A DNA stretch of 64,000 nucleotides from Rhizobium binae (GTDB lineage: Bacteria > Pseudomonadota > Alphaproteobacteria > Rhizobiales > Rhizobiaceae): contig NZ_CP071604.1 in NCBI RefSeq assembly GCF_017357225.1, positions 499,001 to 563,000 of the forward strand, in the 5' to 3' direction. Made by a program: the position numbers and the translations under genes. Below are positions 50,792-60,690 of the stretch, in pieces. Under the pieces are notes generated by a model. The model had not been told where the DNA came from and did no database searches. It saw only the letters and a program-made list of their open reading frames with translations. Each line of letters opens with the position of its first letter. Position 1 is the stretch's first letter.

Positions 50792-51991
50792 GTGAGCGGA
50801 TTAGAAACGGCCATCAGAACAGCGCTCGAAAATGCCGATCGCGACAATCCGGAAGTTCGAGCGAGGATCTACCAGTCGGCCCGCCAGGCGCTGGAAGCCG
50901 GCCTGCGCAAGCAGGATATCACCGATGCCGACGCCGTCGCCCACCACCGCCACCGGCTGGAAACCACCATTCATGCCATCGAAGGCGAGGAGCGCGACCG
51001 GCTTCACCCTCGCCAGCGGCCGCCTGAAGTGCCGGTACCTCCGGTCGTCGACATGCCGGTGCCGCCGGCTCACCGAGGGGATGTGGCCGATATCGACAGC
51101 CTGATCGACAATCCCGTGGCGGCGGGCGAGACCCGTAGCCCGGACGTGATCATGCACCGCAGCGACGAGTCGCGCCTTGACGACGTGCATGCGAGCACCG
51201 CCGATCATCTCTCGGCCGCCCCGCTCGGCGAGGAGCGGCTGCAGCGCGGCCAGCGCGCCGCCAGCATGGATTTCCGCCCGGAGCGGGCTGCGGGCCGCCG
51301 CAAGCCGCGCAAGTTCTTTTCGCGGCTTCTCGTCTGGTGCGTGCTCTTCGCCTTCATCGGCATCGGTGCCTGGTGGGCCTATACGTCGGGCCTGTTGTTG
51401 ACGGCGGCTGAGCGCGACACCAGCGTCGCCAATCCGCCGGCGAGCACCCAGCCGGAGGATTTTACCGGCAATGACGACAGCGCCGGCGACGCCGCCACCC
51501 ATACCGATCAGCCGGTGACCATCGATCCGCAGAACAGTTTCTCGGCCGACTGGATCCCGGTGTTCAAGCCTGGCGAGGCCGACAAGATCACAACCGGCCC
51601 GCGGGCCCGCACCGAAAACGTCACCGAGAATGACGGTCCCGCCGTCCGCCTGATTTCCGAAAGCGGCGCGGCTGACGGCAATATCTCCGTCAGCGTTCCC
51701 TCTTCGGTGCTGCAGCAGCTTGCCGGCAAATCCTCGACCATCGCGCTGACGCTGCAGTCGACCACCGACGAGCCGACGCAGGTGACGGTCGAATGCAATT
51801 TCCAGTCGCTCGGCAATTGCGCCCGCCATCGTTTCAGCGTCACCCGCGAAAAGTCGGATGCGCTGCTGCAGGTGAAGTTCGACCGCTCGCTCGCCCCGAA
51901 TTCGCCGGGCACGCTTGTGATCAACAGCGATCTCGACGGCAAGGCGCGCGGCGTCAACCTCTTCGCCATCCGCATCCTGCCAGGGCAGTGA
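50792..51991 (+). CDS. Conserved single-span membrane protein of unknown function
   Basis: A 399-residue protein with one membrane span at about residues 180-205 (FSRLLVWCVLFAFIGIGAWW). The cytoplasmic N-terminus starts with a helical ETAIRTALENADRDNPEVRA segment and a coiled stretch rich in Arg and His; a Pro-rich linker follows. The C-terminal 190 residues are outside the membrane and look like a beta-rich domain (NISVSVPSSVLQQLAGKSST and LALTL-type strands, with two Cys at VECNFQSLGNC). The start is GTG at 50792 with AAGGA 6 bases upstream. I do not recognise a function. Confidence 0.75.
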   Translation: MSGLETAIRTALENADRDNPEVRARIYQSARQALEAGLRKQDITDADAVAHHRHRLETTIHAIEGEERDRLHPRQRPPEVPVPPVVDMPVPPAHRGDVADIDSLIDNPVAAGETRSPDVIMHRSDESRLDDVHASTADHLSAAPLGEERLQRGQRAASMDFRPERAAGRRKPRKFFSRLLVWCVLFAFIGIGAWWAYTSGLLLTAAERDTSVANPPASTQPEDFTGNDDSAGDAATHTDQPVTIDPQNSFSADWIPVFKPGEADKITTGPRARTENVTENDGPAVRLISESGAADGNISVSVPSSVLQQLAGKSSTIALTLQSTTDEPTQVTVECNFQSLGNCARHRFSVTREKSDALLQVKFDRSLAPNSPGTLVINSDLDGKARGVNLFAIRILPGQ

Positions 51992-52016
51992 CCGGCTTTT
52001 TACCGCGGCAGACAGT

Positions 52017-52898
52017 CTATTTCAGGAATCCCGGGCCGGAGCCGATGATCTGCTCGTCGGCCTCGCCGAGCGCTGATTTGTCCTTGCCGTCATAGTCCAT
52101 CCGGTTGAGCATGTGGCGGATGAGCTGCAGGCGCGCACGACGCTTGTCATTGGCGCGGATGACGGTCCAGGGCGCGAAATCCGTGTGGGTTTCCTTCAGC
52201 ATCCGGTCGCGTTTTTCGCTGTAGTCGCCCCATTTTGTCAGCGCCGCGATATCCATCGACGACAGCTTCCAGACCTTCAGCGGATCGTGCCTGCGGTCAT
52301 GGAACCGCTGGAGTTGCATCTCCCGGCCGATATCGAGATAGAATTTGAACAGGAAGATGCCCTCATGGGCGATGATCTTTTCGAGCTGCGGCGCCTGCTT
52401 GAGGAAGGCTTCATATTGCTGCGGCGTGCAGAAGCCCATGACCGGCTCGACGCCGGCGCGGTTATACCATGAGCGGTCGAAGAGGACGAATTCGCCCGAT
52501 GTCGGGAACTGCGCGACATAGCGCTGGAAATACCATTGTCCCTGTTCGCGTTCGGTCGGCTTGGCGAGCGCCACGACGCGGGCAAGGCGCGGATTCATAT
52601 GCGCCGACGACGCCGAGATCGCGCCGCCCTTGCCGGCCGCGTCCCGCCCTTCGAACAGCGCCATTACCCGTTTGCCGGTCGCCTGCAGCCAGAACTGCAC
52701 CTTGACGAGCTCGACCTGCAGCTTTTTCAGCTGCGAGAGATAGTCCTCCTCGTTGAGTTTCTTCTTGTAGGGAAATTCGGCGGATTCCAGCGCCTGTTCC
52801 TTCACCCAGTCCGGCAGAACAGGATCGTCGACGTCGAAGATGCGCTTCTTGCCGCGGATATCCAGTTCCACGGCCCTGCTTTCGACATCCTCGCCCAT
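52017..52898 (-). CDS. ppk2: Polyphosphate kinase 2
   Basis: A 293-residue PPK2-family kinase that transfers phosphate between polyphosphate and nucleotides, usually making NTPs or NDPs from polyphosphate. Walker [17 protein letters not shown] is near residue 80, the lid Arg-rich region [15 protein letters not shown] follows, and Walker [21 protein letters not shown] includes the catalytic Asp. The start at 52898 follows GGAGGAG and gives the normal family length. It is convergent with the single-span protein gene and lies about 200 bp from phoR, so it belongs to the phosphate neighbourhood. Confidence 0.93.
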   Translation of the reverse strand: MGEDVESRAVELDIRGKKRIFDVDDPVLPDWVKEQALESAEFPYKKKLNEEDYLSQLKKLQVELVKVQFWLQATGKRVMALFEGRDAAGKGGAISASSAHMNPRLARVVALAKPTEREQGQWYFQRYVAQFPTSGEFVLFDRSWYNRAGVEPVMGFCTPQQYEAFLKQAPQLEKIIAHEGIFLFKFYLDIGREMQLQRFHDRRHDPLKVWKLSSMDIAALTKWGDYSEKRDRMLKETHTDFAPWTVIRANDKRRARLQLIRHMLNRMDYDGKDKSALGEADEQIIGSGPGFLK

Positions 52899-53105
52899 GT
52901 GCTCCTCCTGCGCTGGTGGCTCTCTGCGCAGGCGAACATAGTTGCCGTTGAAAATCAAATCTTTCGCGTCACGCCGGCGATATTTCTCGCGCTCGCGCTG
53001 CGGTCTTTCGCTTCAAGCGGCGCCAGCCGAAAACTTCTGTCATGAATTGCCGCTATCAGGCAGAGTTCAATATAAAGAAAAACGAATCGACGCCGCGAGG
53101 CCCCC

Positions 53106-54359
53106 TTGCCAGACGAAATCCCGTGGAGAAGAAGTCTCCTGGCGCGCATCCGGCGCGAACGGCCGGTGTTGCTTGCGGCCATCCTCAGCGCCTTGATTGC
53201 TCTTGCCGCCGGCATGAACAAGTGGGTCGTGCTCGTCCTCCTGCTCGTCATGAGCTTGACCGCGCTGTTCAACGAGGCGCCGGTGCTGAAAGTGGAGCCG
53301 GCCGAGCCGGAGGAGACGGAGCCGGAAACGCCGCCGAGCCGCCTGCAAGACGTTTCCGCCACGCTTGCCGGCCTCGATATTCCCGTCATGGTGCTGTCGG
53401 ACGATGCCTCGGTGCTCTTCCAGAACCGCGCCGCCGAAAAGGCCTTCGGCGAGGTTGCGCTCGGCGCCCATATATCGGCCCGCCTGCGCTCGCCCGGTGT
53501 GCTCGACATGGTGCGCGAAACCATCGCCACCAATGCGCCAAACCAGATCGAACATGCCGAGCGGCTGCCATCCGAGCGGGTCTATATCGTCCGCAGCGCG
53601 CCCGTCGAATTCAAGGCCGACGGACAGCGTGAGCGATTTTTCATCCTGTCCTTCCGCGATATATCGGAAGTGCGCCGCATCGACCGCATGCGGTCGGATT
53701 TCGTCGCCAATGCCAGCCACGAGCTGCGCACGCCGCTTGCCTCGCTGCGCGGCTTCATCGAGACGATCCAGGGCCCGGCGAAGAACGATCAGAAGGCGCA
53801 GGCGCAGTTCCTGGGCATCATGCTCGATCAGACGACGCGCATGAGCAGGCTCGTCGACGACCTCCTGTCGCTCTCGCGCCTGGAGCTGAAATCGCACATC
53901 GCCCCGGACGAGAAGGTCGATTTGGTACCGCTGCTTGGCCATGTCCGCGACTCGCTGGTGCCGCTGGCAAGAGACGTCGGCGTCGACATCAACCTGCATC
54001 TGCCCGACGGCAGGGTCGAGGTGCTGGGAGACCGCGACGAGCTCGTCCAGGTCTTCGAGAACCTGATGGAAAATGCCTGCAAATACGGTCAGGAAGGCAA
54101 GGTCGTCGACGTCCGGCTGAAGAATGGCGCCGGCGGACCGGTGGAGGTCAGCATCGTCGACAAGGGGCCGGGCATACCGGCCGAGCACGTGCCGCGTCTG
54201 ACGGAACGCTTCTACCGCGTCAGCATCGAGGACAGCCGCTCGAAGAAGGGCACCGGCCTCGGCCTCGCCATCGTCAAACATATCCTCACCCGCCACCGGG
54301 CACGGCTGATCGTCAGATCGGAGGTGGGTAAAGGCACTGATTTTACGGTGCGCTTCTGA
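53106..54359 (+). CDS. phoR: Phosphate regulon sensor histidine kinase
   Basis: A 417-residue membrane histidine kinase. Two close hydrophobic segments at residues 17-50 anchor it without a large periplasmic loop; a PAS domain follows (SRLQDVSATLAGLDIPVMVL), then the dimerisation box NASHELRTPLASL with phosphorylated His205 and the ATPase motifs NLMENACKYG, VDKGPGIP and KGTGLGLAIVKH. It phosphorylates PhoB at low phosphate. The start is TTG 53106 with GAGG 5 bases upstream; this is uncertain. It heads phoR-pstSCAB-phoU-phoB, but a 609-bp gap with a repeat and Pho box separates it from pstS. Confidence 0.93.
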   Translation: MPDEIPWRRSLLARIRRERPVLLAAILSALIALAAGMNKWVVLVLLLVMSLTALFNEAPVLKVEPAEPEETEPETPPSRLQDVSATLAGLDIPVMVLSDDASVLFQNRAAEKAFGEVALGAHISARLRSPGVLDMVRETIATNAPNQIEHAERLPSERVYIVRSAPVEFKADGQRERFFILSFRDISEVRRIDRMRSDFVANASHELRTPLASLRGFIETIQGPAKNDQKAQAQFLGIMLDQTTRMSRLVDDLLSLSRLELKSHIAPDEKVDLVPLLGHVRDSLVPLARDVGVDINLHLPDGRVEVLGDRDELVQVFENLMENACKYGQEGKVVDVRLKNGAGGPVEVSIVDKGPGIPAEHVPRLTERFYRVSIEDSRSKKGTGLGLAIVKHILTRHRARLIVRSEVGKGTDFTVRF

Positions 54360-54506
54360 GGTGAAATCTCTCGTGGTCCCCTCTCCCCATAAAACGGGGA
54401 GATGGTTCGTTGCGATCTGCGACGGGCGGCTGATCGAACGCGTCGAGGCAATGGATTTGCGGTTCTTTCCAGCCGTGCGTTAATAACGATGGCGTGCCGC
54501 GCGATT

Positions 54507-54650
54507 GCCCCTCACCCTAACCCACTCCCCGTAATGACGGGGAGAGGGGACGTGCCCTGGCGAGATTTTTGGGTGGGACGGAGAGGTCGCGGCATATCCC
54601 CTTCTCCCGGTCAAAACGGGGAGAAGGTGCCGGCAGGCGGATGAGGGGCA
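54507..54650. repeat. RIME-like mosaic repeat, copy C
   Basis: Starts GCCCCTCACCCTAACCCAC and ends GCCGGCAGGCGGATGAGGGG, as in copy B. It holds the internal palindromes CTCCCCGTAATGACGGGGAG and CTCCCGGTCAAAACGGGGAG. It separates phoR from the pst promoter. Confidence 0.75.
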
Positions 54651-54832
54651 GATCCCACGGGCGGACCTGAATGAAAGAATGCAGGCGGGAAGGGCCAGGA
54701 TGCCTTTCCGCAACCGCCGGGCTACGTGTGGTAAACTGCAATGCAAGGTCGAGCGGCGACCCAAACTTTGCCAACCGTCGACACGTTCAGGCGGGATCCA
54801 TAAAATTTATCGTTATAAAACAGCGCATTAAC

Positions 54833-54850
54833 CTGTCACAAATGTTTCAC
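54833..54850 (+). promoter_or_regulatory. Pho box upstream of pstS
   Basis: CTGTCAC-AAAT-GTTTCAC fits the PhoB-binding pattern of two 7-mers spaced by 4 bp (consensus half CTGTCAT). It lies 119 bp before the pstS start. PhoB encoded at the end of the cluster should bind here at low phosphate. Confidence 0.75.
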
Positions 54851-54968
54851 CGATTTGACATAAAAGGACGGTGCTTACAGCGCTAAGAGAGTCCGGCCAA
54901 TGAAAAAAGGCAATGCGAGGGCCTCTCATAGGCCGCACTCACACAAGTCCAATGCCGGGAGATTTCAA

Positions 54969-56003
54969 ATGAACACCCTCAAGCTCACCGTTGCGGCGCT
55001 CGCTGCAACTGCTGCTTTCGCTGGCGCCGCCGTTGCCCGCGATCAGATTCAAATTGCTGGTTCGTCCACCGTCCTGCCTTACGCCAAGATCGTTGCTGAG
55101 TCGTTCGGCGAAACATTCACCAACTTCAAGACGCCGGTCGTCGAATCCGGCGGCTCGAGCGCCGGCCTCAAGGAATTCTGCAAGGGCGTCGGTGAAGATA
55201 CCATCGATATCGCCAATGCTTCTCGCGCCATCAAGAAGAGCGAGATCGAAGCCTGCAAGACCGCCGGCGTAACCGACATTCAGGAAGTCAAGATCGGTTA
55301 TGACGGCATCGTCTTCGCCACCGATTCCGGCAACCCCGACGTCGCCTACGTTCCGGCCGACATCTACAAGGCGCTGGCTGCCCAGGTCGTCGTCGACGGC
55401 AAGCTCGTCGCCAACCCCTACAAGAAGTGGTCGGAAGTCAACCCGAAGCTCCCGGCTGTCGATATCGCTGCCTACATCCCGGGCGAAAAGCACGGCACAC
55501 GCGAAGTCTTCGAGGAAAAGGTCTTGGCAGCTGGCTGCGAAGCCTCGGGCGCCGCAGAAGTCATCAAGGCCGCCGTATCGGACAAGGCCGCTCAGGGCAA
55601 GGCTTGCGTCGCAGTTCGCAAGGACGGCGCTGCAGTCGACATCGACGGTGACTACACCGAGACGCTGTCTCGCATCGCCGCCAACAAGACCGCGGTCGGC
55701 GTATTTGGCCTTTCCTTCTATGAAAACAATGCCGACAAGCTGAAGGTCGCGACCGTGAACGGTATCGTTCCGTCGACGGAAACGATCGCCAACGGCACCT
55801 ACCCGGTTTCCCGTCCGCTGTTCTTCTACGTCAAGAAGGCACATCTCGGCGCCGTCCCGGGCCTGAAGGAATACGTCAACTTCTTCGTATCCGACCAGAT
55901 GATCGGCCCCGACGGCCCGCTCGCCGAATACGGTCTCGTTGCCGCCCCGGATGCCGAGCGCGAAGCGATCCGCAAGGACGTCGAAGCCGGCAAGACTATG
56001 TGA
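54969..56003 (+). CDS. pstS: Phosphate ABC transporter, periplasmic phosphate-binding protein
   Basis: A 344-residue periplasmic protein of the high-affinity phosphate importer. The signal peptide MNTLKLTVAALAATAAFAGA ends before RDQIQIAGSSTVLPYAK. The phosphate-site motifs IAGSST, SGGSSAGLKEFC and PGEKHGTREVFEE are conserved. The ATG at 54969 follows GGGAG; the upstream in-frame codon at 54900 would add a charged segment before the signal. A Pho box precedes it and a strong hairpin follows. The gene's low-phosphate induction is expected from this context. Confidence 0.95.
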   Translation: MNTLKLTVAALAATAAFAGAAVARDQIQIAGSSTVLPYAKIVAESFGETFTNFKTPVVESGGSSAGLKEFCKGVGEDTIDIANASRAIKKSEIEACKTAGVTDIQEVKIGYDGIVFATDSGNPDVAYVPADIYKALAAQVVVDGKLVANPYKKWSEVNPKLPAVDIAAYIPGEKHGTREVFEEKVLAAGCEASGAAEVIKAAVSDKAAQGKACVAVRKDGAAVDIDGDYTETLSRIAANKTAVGVFGLSFYENNADKLKVATVNGIVPSTETIANGTYPVSRPLFFYVKKAHLGAVPGLKEYVNFFVSDQMIGPDGPLAEYGLVAAPDAEREAIRKDVEAGKTM

Positions 56004-56010
56004 TGACTTT

Positions 56011-56040
56011 GCCGGCGCGGCGTCTCGATGCCGCGCCGGC
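56011..56040 (+). terminator. Intercistronic GC hairpin between pstS and pstC
   Basis: GCCGGCGCGGC (56011-56021) pairs with GCCGCGCCGGC (56030-56040) around an 8-base loop, 7 bp after the stop codon. No U-tract follows, so stabilisation of pstS mRNA is the likely role. Confidence 0.75.
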
Positions 56041-56165
56041 ACTGCCTTGCGTCCGGGCGTGCCGGGATACGCGGGGCTGGAATTCCTTCTCCAATGGTTG
56101 GAAGCCGAAGGCGGTTCGATGAACCGCCGGGCTTTATGGGGGCTGCGGGCCTGGGGACGTAACGA

Positions 56166-57647
56166 ATGAGCACATCCGTCATACTTCTGTGCCTTGTGGT
56201 AATCGGCGCCGCCGCCTATCTGGTCGCGCGCAGCCGTGCCGCGGCACTTGCCGGGGGCAGGTCCTCCGCATTGCATTCACGCCCGGCCTATTACGGCGCT
56301 TACGCTGCGATCTGGGCCGTTCTTCCCGCCCTCATCGTTCTCTGCGTCTGGCTCTCCGTGAGCCCCGGCATCATCCAGTCCTCGGTTCGCAATGCTTTCC
56401 CTGACGATGTCAAGGCCCAGGTCGCGGTCGAGCAGGATTTGAACTATTCGATGGTGGCGACGGTCGCCCGCGGCCTGACGATGCTGACTTCGGACGAAGC
56501 GGCCGCGGTCGCAAACGATCCGGCTGCCCTGCAGGCCAAGCTCAGCGAGAAGGGTGTGCCGCTCGCCGGCCAGCCGCAGCCTTACATGGTCGAGGCCGCC
56601 AAGAAGCTCAACGCCATGAGCCTGACGAGCCGCATCGCCATGACCGCGATCGTCTTCGTTCTGGCCGTTGCCGGCGCCTTCTACGCGCTGCGCGCCATCG
56701 CACCCCGCTTCCGGGCCCGTAATCGCGTTGAGCGCGTCATGCTCTGGGGTCTGCTGCTCGCCTCCTCGATCGCCATCCTGACGACGATCGGCATCGTGCT
56801 GTCCATGCTGTCGGAAGCCACACGCTTCTTTGCAGTCGTTCCCGCCGGCGATTTCTTCTTCGGAACCGTCTGGGATCCGCGCTTTGCCGGCGCCGGCAGC
56901 TCTTCCTTCGGTCAGTTCGGCCTGATCCCGCTGCTGATGGGCACGCTCTATATCGGCCTGGTCGCCATGCTGGTCGCCGTACCGGTCGGCCTTTTCGCCG
57001 CCATCTACATGGCCGAGTACGCCTCGCCAAAGGTGCGCGGCGTTGCCAAGCCCCTTCTCGAGGTGCTCGCCGGCATTCCGACGATCGTCTACGGCTTCTT
57101 CGCCCTCGTCACCGTCGGCCCCTTCCTGCGCGATTTCTCGGCTCAGATCAGCGGCTTGCTCTCCGGCAACTATACCAACTTCATCCAGGCGCAGAGCGTT
57201 CTGACCGCTGGCATCGTCATGGGCATCATGCTCATCCCCTACGTCTCCTCGCTGTCGGACGACATCATCACCGCTGTGCCGCAGGCTCTGCGTGACGGTT
57301 CGCTCGGTCTCGGCGCCACCCGCTCCGAAACCATCAAGAGGGTGGTCCTGCCGGCAGCCCTTCCGGGCATCGTCGGCGCGCTGCTGATGACCGCCTCGCG
57401 CGCCATCGGCGAAACCATGATCGTCGTGCTGGCCGCCGGTGTCGCGGCGCGCATTCAGATCAACCCCTTCGAGCCGATGACGACGGTGACCGTCAAGATC
57501 GTCAACCAGCTGACGGGCGACCTCGAGTTCACCTCCCCGCAGACGCTGGTTGCCTTTGCTCTTGGCATCACGCTGTTCTGCATCACGCTTTGCCTCAATA
57601 TCTACGCGCTCTACATCGTGCGCAAATACCGGGAGCAGTACGAATGA
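56166..57647 (+). CDS. pstC: Phosphate ABC transporter permease PstC
   Basis: A 493-residue inner-membrane permease, longer than the enterobacterial protein. The N-terminal half has two spans and a soluble insert of about 90 residues (IQSSVRNAFPDDVKAQ through MVEAAKKLNAMS); the C-terminal half is the usual channel with EYASPKVRGVAKPLLEVLAG and the EAA-loop LGATRSETIKRVVLPAALPG (core SETIKRVVLPA). It pairs with PstA to form the pore. Its stop overlaps the pstA start by 4 bp. Confidence 0.94.
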   Translation: MSTSVILLCLVVIGAAAYLVARSRAAALAGGRSSALHSRPAYYGAYAAIWAVLPALIVLCVWLSVSPGIIQSSVRNAFPDDVKAQVAVEQDLNYSMVATVARGLTMLTSDEAAAVANDPAALQAKLSEKGVPLAGQPQPYMVEAAKKLNAMSLTSRIAMTAIVFVLAVAGAFYALRAIAPRFRARNRVERVMLWGLLLASSIAILTTIGIVLSMLSEATRFFAVVPAGDFFFGTVWDPRFAGAGSSSFGQFGLIPLLMGTLYIGLVAMLVAVPVGLFAAIYMAEYASPKVRGVAKPLLEVLAGIPTIVYGFFALVTVGPFLRDFSAQISGLLSGNYTNFIQAQSVLTAGIVMGIMLIPYVSSLSDDIITAVPQALRDGSLGLGATRSETIKRVVLPAALPGIVGALLMTASRAIGETMIVVLAAGVAARIQINPFEPMTTVTVKIVNQLTGDLEFTSPQTLVAFALGITLFCITLCLNIYALYIVRKYREQYE

Positions 57648-58966
57648 CGGATATTGTTTCTCCCACAACAGGCGTCACCATCTCCAAGGCGCCGGCGCGC
57701 CGCGATATCGGCATCAAGCGCCGCTACGCCGCCGAGCGCCGGTTCCAGGCCTATGGCATCGCCGCCATTTCCTTCGGCCTTGTCTTCCTTTTCATCCTGC
57801 TGTGGACGGTGATCGGCAAAGGCTATACCGCCTTTCAGCAGACCGCGATCACCCTGCCGATCGAATTCACCGAGAAGACGATCGACCCCAGCAACAAGCG
57901 GGCGGCCGACCCTTCGGTGCTGATCGCGGCCAATTACCCGGTTCTCCTGCGCGACGCGATCGTCAAGCAGCTGGATATCAACGCCTCGAGCAAGCCTGAC
58001 GTGCGCGATGCATCCGCCATGCTCTCCAAGAGCGCGCCGATCCAGCTGCGCGACATGGTCGTCGCCGATCCCTCGCTCATCGGCAAGACGGTCAATGTCT
58101 CGCTGCTCGCCGACGCCAATATCGACAGTGCCAACAAGGGCCAGATCGATCTCTCCGTCGACGAGAAGAACCGCAAGGTCAATGACAAGCAGCTGACTTG
58201 GATGAACCAGCTGAAGGCGAACGGCGCTCTCCACAAGCAGTTCAACACCGGCCTCTTCGTCAACGGCAACTCCAGCCGTCCGGAGGCTGCCGGCCTCGGC
58301 GTCGCCCTCATCGGCTCGCTCTACCTGATGCTGATCGTGCTGGCGCTGTCCCTGCCCATCGGGGTTGCCGCCTCGATCTACCTCGAGGAGTTCGCGCCGA
58401 AGAACAAGCTGACGGACCTGATCGAGGTCAACATCAACAACCTCGCCGCCGTGCCCTCCATCGTCTACGGTCTGCTCGGCCTTTCCGTCTTCATCAACTT
58501 CGTAGGCCTGCCGCGCTCGGCCTCGCTGGTTGGCGGCCTGGTGCTGGCGCTGATGACCTTGCCGACGATCATCATCGCCACGCGCGCGGCCCTGCGCGCC
58601 GTGCCGCCCTCGATCCGCGCCGCAGCCTTGGGTCTCGGCGCCTCGAAGATGCAGATGGTGTTCCACCATGTCCTGCCGCTTGCCATGCCCGGCATCCTCA
58701 CCGGCACGATCATCGGCCTGGCGCACGCGCTCGGCGAAACCGCGCCGCTGCTCCTGATCGGCATGGTCGCCTTCGTCGCCAACGTGCCGGCGACACCGCT
58801 CGATCCCTCGACGGCCCTGCCGGTGCAGGTCTATATGTGGGCGAACGAGGCCGAACGTGCCTTCGTGGAACGTACTTCGGGTGCCATCATCGTCCTGCTT
58901 CTGTTCCTGATCATCATGAACATGGGCGCCATTCTCTTGCGTCGTCGCTTCGAGCGCCGCTGGTAA
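57644..58966 (+). CDS. pstA: Phosphate ABC transporter permease PstA
   Basis: A 440-residue permease, also longer than usual. After one N-terminal span (IAAISFGLVFLFILLW) a soluble domain of about 190 residues follows, then the channel domain with YLEEFAPKNKLTDLIEVNIN (core EEFAPKNKL) and the EAA-loop LGLGASKMQMVFHHVLPLA. Its ATG overlaps the pstC stop (ATGA). An alternative upstream start at 57590 would run inside pstC and lacks a ribosome site. pstB follows after 15 bp. Confidence 0.94.
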   Translation: MTDIVSPTTGVTISKAPARRDIGIKRRYAAERRFQAYGIAAISFGLVFLFILLWTVIGKGYTAFQQTAITLPIEFTEKTIDPSNKRAADPSVLIAANYPVLLRDAIVKQLDINASSKPDVRDASAMLSKSAPIQLRDMVVADPSLIGKTVNVSLLADANIDSANKGQIDLSVDEKNRKVNDKQLTWMNQLKANGALHKQFNTGLFVNGNSSRPEAAGLGVALIGSLYLMLIVLALSLPIGVAASIYLEEFAPKNKLTDLIEVNINNLAAVPSIVYGLLGLSVFINFVGLPRSASLVGGLVLALMTLPTIIIATRAALRAVPPSIRAAALGLGASKMQMVFHHVLPLAMPGILTGTIIGLAHALGETAPLLLIGMVAFVANVPATPLDPSTALPVQVYMWANEAERAFVERTSGAIIVLLLFLIIMNMGAILLRRRFERRW

Positions 58967-58981
58967 ACGGAGTTAAACATC

Positions 58982-59797
58982 ATGAACATGTTGACGGAAG
59001 CTGCAGTTGAAAAGGCGCTGGATCAGAAGATGAGCAACGTCCCGTATAAAATGATCGGACAGGATGTCTCGGTTTACTACGGCGAAAAGCGGGCGCTTTT
59101 CGATGTGAACCTGAACATCCGCGAAAACACCGTAACCGCGCTGATCGGCCCTTCGGGCTGCGGCAAGTCGACCTTCCTGCGAAGCCTCAACCGCATGAAC
59201 GACACGATCGAGGGCTGCCGCGTCACCGGCAAGATCACCCTCGACGGCGACGATATCTATGATCCTGACATTGACGTCGTCGAACTGCGCGCCCGCGTCG
59301 GCATGGTCTTCCAGAAGCCGAACCCGTTCCCGAAGTCGATCTATGAAAACGTCTCCTACGGCCCGCGCATCCATGGACTGGCCAAATCGAAGGCCGATCT
59401 CGACCAGATCGTCGAGACCAGCCTGCAGCGCGCCGGCCTCTGGAACGAGGTCAAGGATCGCGTCCATGAATCCGGCACCGGCCTCTCCGGCGGTCAGCAA
59501 CAGCGCCTGTGCATTGCCCGCGCCGTCGCCGTCAGCCCTGAGGTCATCCTGATGGACGAGCCCTGCTCGGCGCTCGACCCGATCGCCACCGCCAAGGTCG
59601 AGGAGTTGATCCACGAGCTGCGCGAGAACTACACGATCGTCATCGTCACCCACTCCATGCAGCAGGCGGCGCGCGTGTCGCAGCGCACCGCCATGTTCCA
59701 CCTCGGCAACCTCGTCGAGGAGAACGACACCGACAAGATGTTCACCAATCCGGACGATCCGCGCACCCAGGACTACATCATGGGTCGCTTCGGCTGA
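58982..59797 (+). CDS. pstB: Phosphate ABC transporter ATP-binding protein
   Basis: A 271-residue ABC ATPase driving phosphate import. Walker [21 protein letters not shown] is near residue 54, the PstB-type [18 protein letters not shown] segment, the signature [19 protein letters not shown] and Walker [14 protein letters not shown] follow in order. The length is normal. It comes 15 bp after pstA and 44 bp before phoU, within one transcription unit. A C-terminal [13 protein letters not shown] tail is typical. Confidence 0.97.
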   Translation: MNMLTEAAVEKALDQKMSNVPYKMIGQDVSVYYGEKRALFDVNLNIRENTVTALIGPSGCGKSTFLRSLNRMNDTIEGCRVTGKITLDGDDIYDPDIDVVELRARVGMVFQKPNPFPKSIYENVSYGPRIHGLAKSKADLDQIVETSLQRAGLWNEVKDRVHESGTGLSGGQQQRLCIARAVAVSPEVILMDEPCSALDPIATAKVEELIHELRENYTIVIVTHSMQQAARVSQRTAMFHLGNLVEENDTDKMFTNPDDPRTQDYIMGRFG

Positions 59798-59841
59798 TTG
59801 CGGTTATCCGAAGCCTTCCCGTTATTCGAGGACAAAGCCCC

Positions 59842-60555
59842 ATGGCATCGACACATATTTATTCTGCCTATGATGATGATCTGAAGTTCCTGTCCAGGCG
59901 GATTTCCGAGATGGGCGGCCTGGCCGAGCAGATGGTCGCCGAATCCGTCCGGGCGCTGGTCAACGGTGATACCGCGCTGGCGCAGAAGGTCATTTCCGAC
60001 GATGTGATCCTCGATCACACCGAGCGCGAGATCGGCGACAAGGCGATCGTCACCATCGCCCGCCGCCAGCCGATGGCCTCGGACCTGCGCGAAATCATGG
60101 GTTCGATCCGCATCGCCGCCGATCTCGAACGCGTCGGCGACCTCGGCAAGAACACCGCCAAGCGCGTCATCGCCGTGCAGAGCACCGGCGTTCCCCGCAA
60201 GCTCGCCCGCGGTCTCGAGCACCTGTCCGAGCTGGCGCTTGTCCAGCTCAAGGAAGTGCTCGACGTCTATACGACGCGCGCCGCCGACAAGGCGAATGCC
60301 ATCCGCGAACGCGACAACGAGATCGACGCGATGTACACGTCGCTGTTCCGCGAACTCCTGACCTATATGATGGAAGATCCGCGCAACATCACGAGCTGCA
60401 CGCATCTTCTGTTCTGCGCCAAGAACATCGAGCGCATCGGCGACCACGCGACCAATATCGCCGAAACGATCTACTACATGGCGACCGGCGCCCAGCCGGA
60501 AGGCGACCGTCCGAAGGACGACAGCGCCAACACCGTCGGTGCCGCCACGGAATAA
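59842..60555 (+). CDS. phoU: Phosphate signalling protein PhoU
   Basis: A 237-residue all-helical protein with two PhoU domains (about residues 18-105 and 120-210). The conserved metal-binding motifs ERVGDLGKN and ERIGDHATNIAE are present, one per domain. PhoU keeps PhoR inactive when phosphate is plentiful, by contact with the Pst transporter. It ends in a variable acidic tail. The gene follows pstB by 44 bp; a hairpin lies between it and phoB. Confidence 0.96.
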   Translation: MASTHIYSAYDDDLKFLSRRISEMGGLAEQMVAESVRALVNGDTALAQKVISDDVILDHTEREIGDKAIVTIARRQPMASDLREIMGSIRIAADLERVGDLGKNTAKRVIAVQSTGVPRKLARGLEHLSELALVQLKEVLDVYTTRAADKANAIRERDNEIDAMYTSLFRELLTYMMEDPRNITSCTHLLFCAKNIERIGDHATNIAETIYYMATGAQPEGDRPKDDSANTVGAATE

Positions 60556-60578
60556 CCGTGCCGAACCAGCCCATTGCG

Positions 60579-60600
60579 TGCGCGCCCGTCCGGGCGCGCA
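60579..60600 (+). terminator. GC stem-loop between phoU and phoB
   Basis: TGCGCGCCC and GGGCGCGCA form a 9-bp stem with a GTCC loop. There is no U-tract. It may dampen read-through into phoB or process the mRNA. Confidence 0.55.
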
Positions 60601-60690
60601 AAGCGGTCGCAGCCAATTTCTGATTTTGCGCGGGATCCCTTGCTTAAATCATTCCCGGTTTAAGGATCGTGCGCGAGGAGACGGACACGC

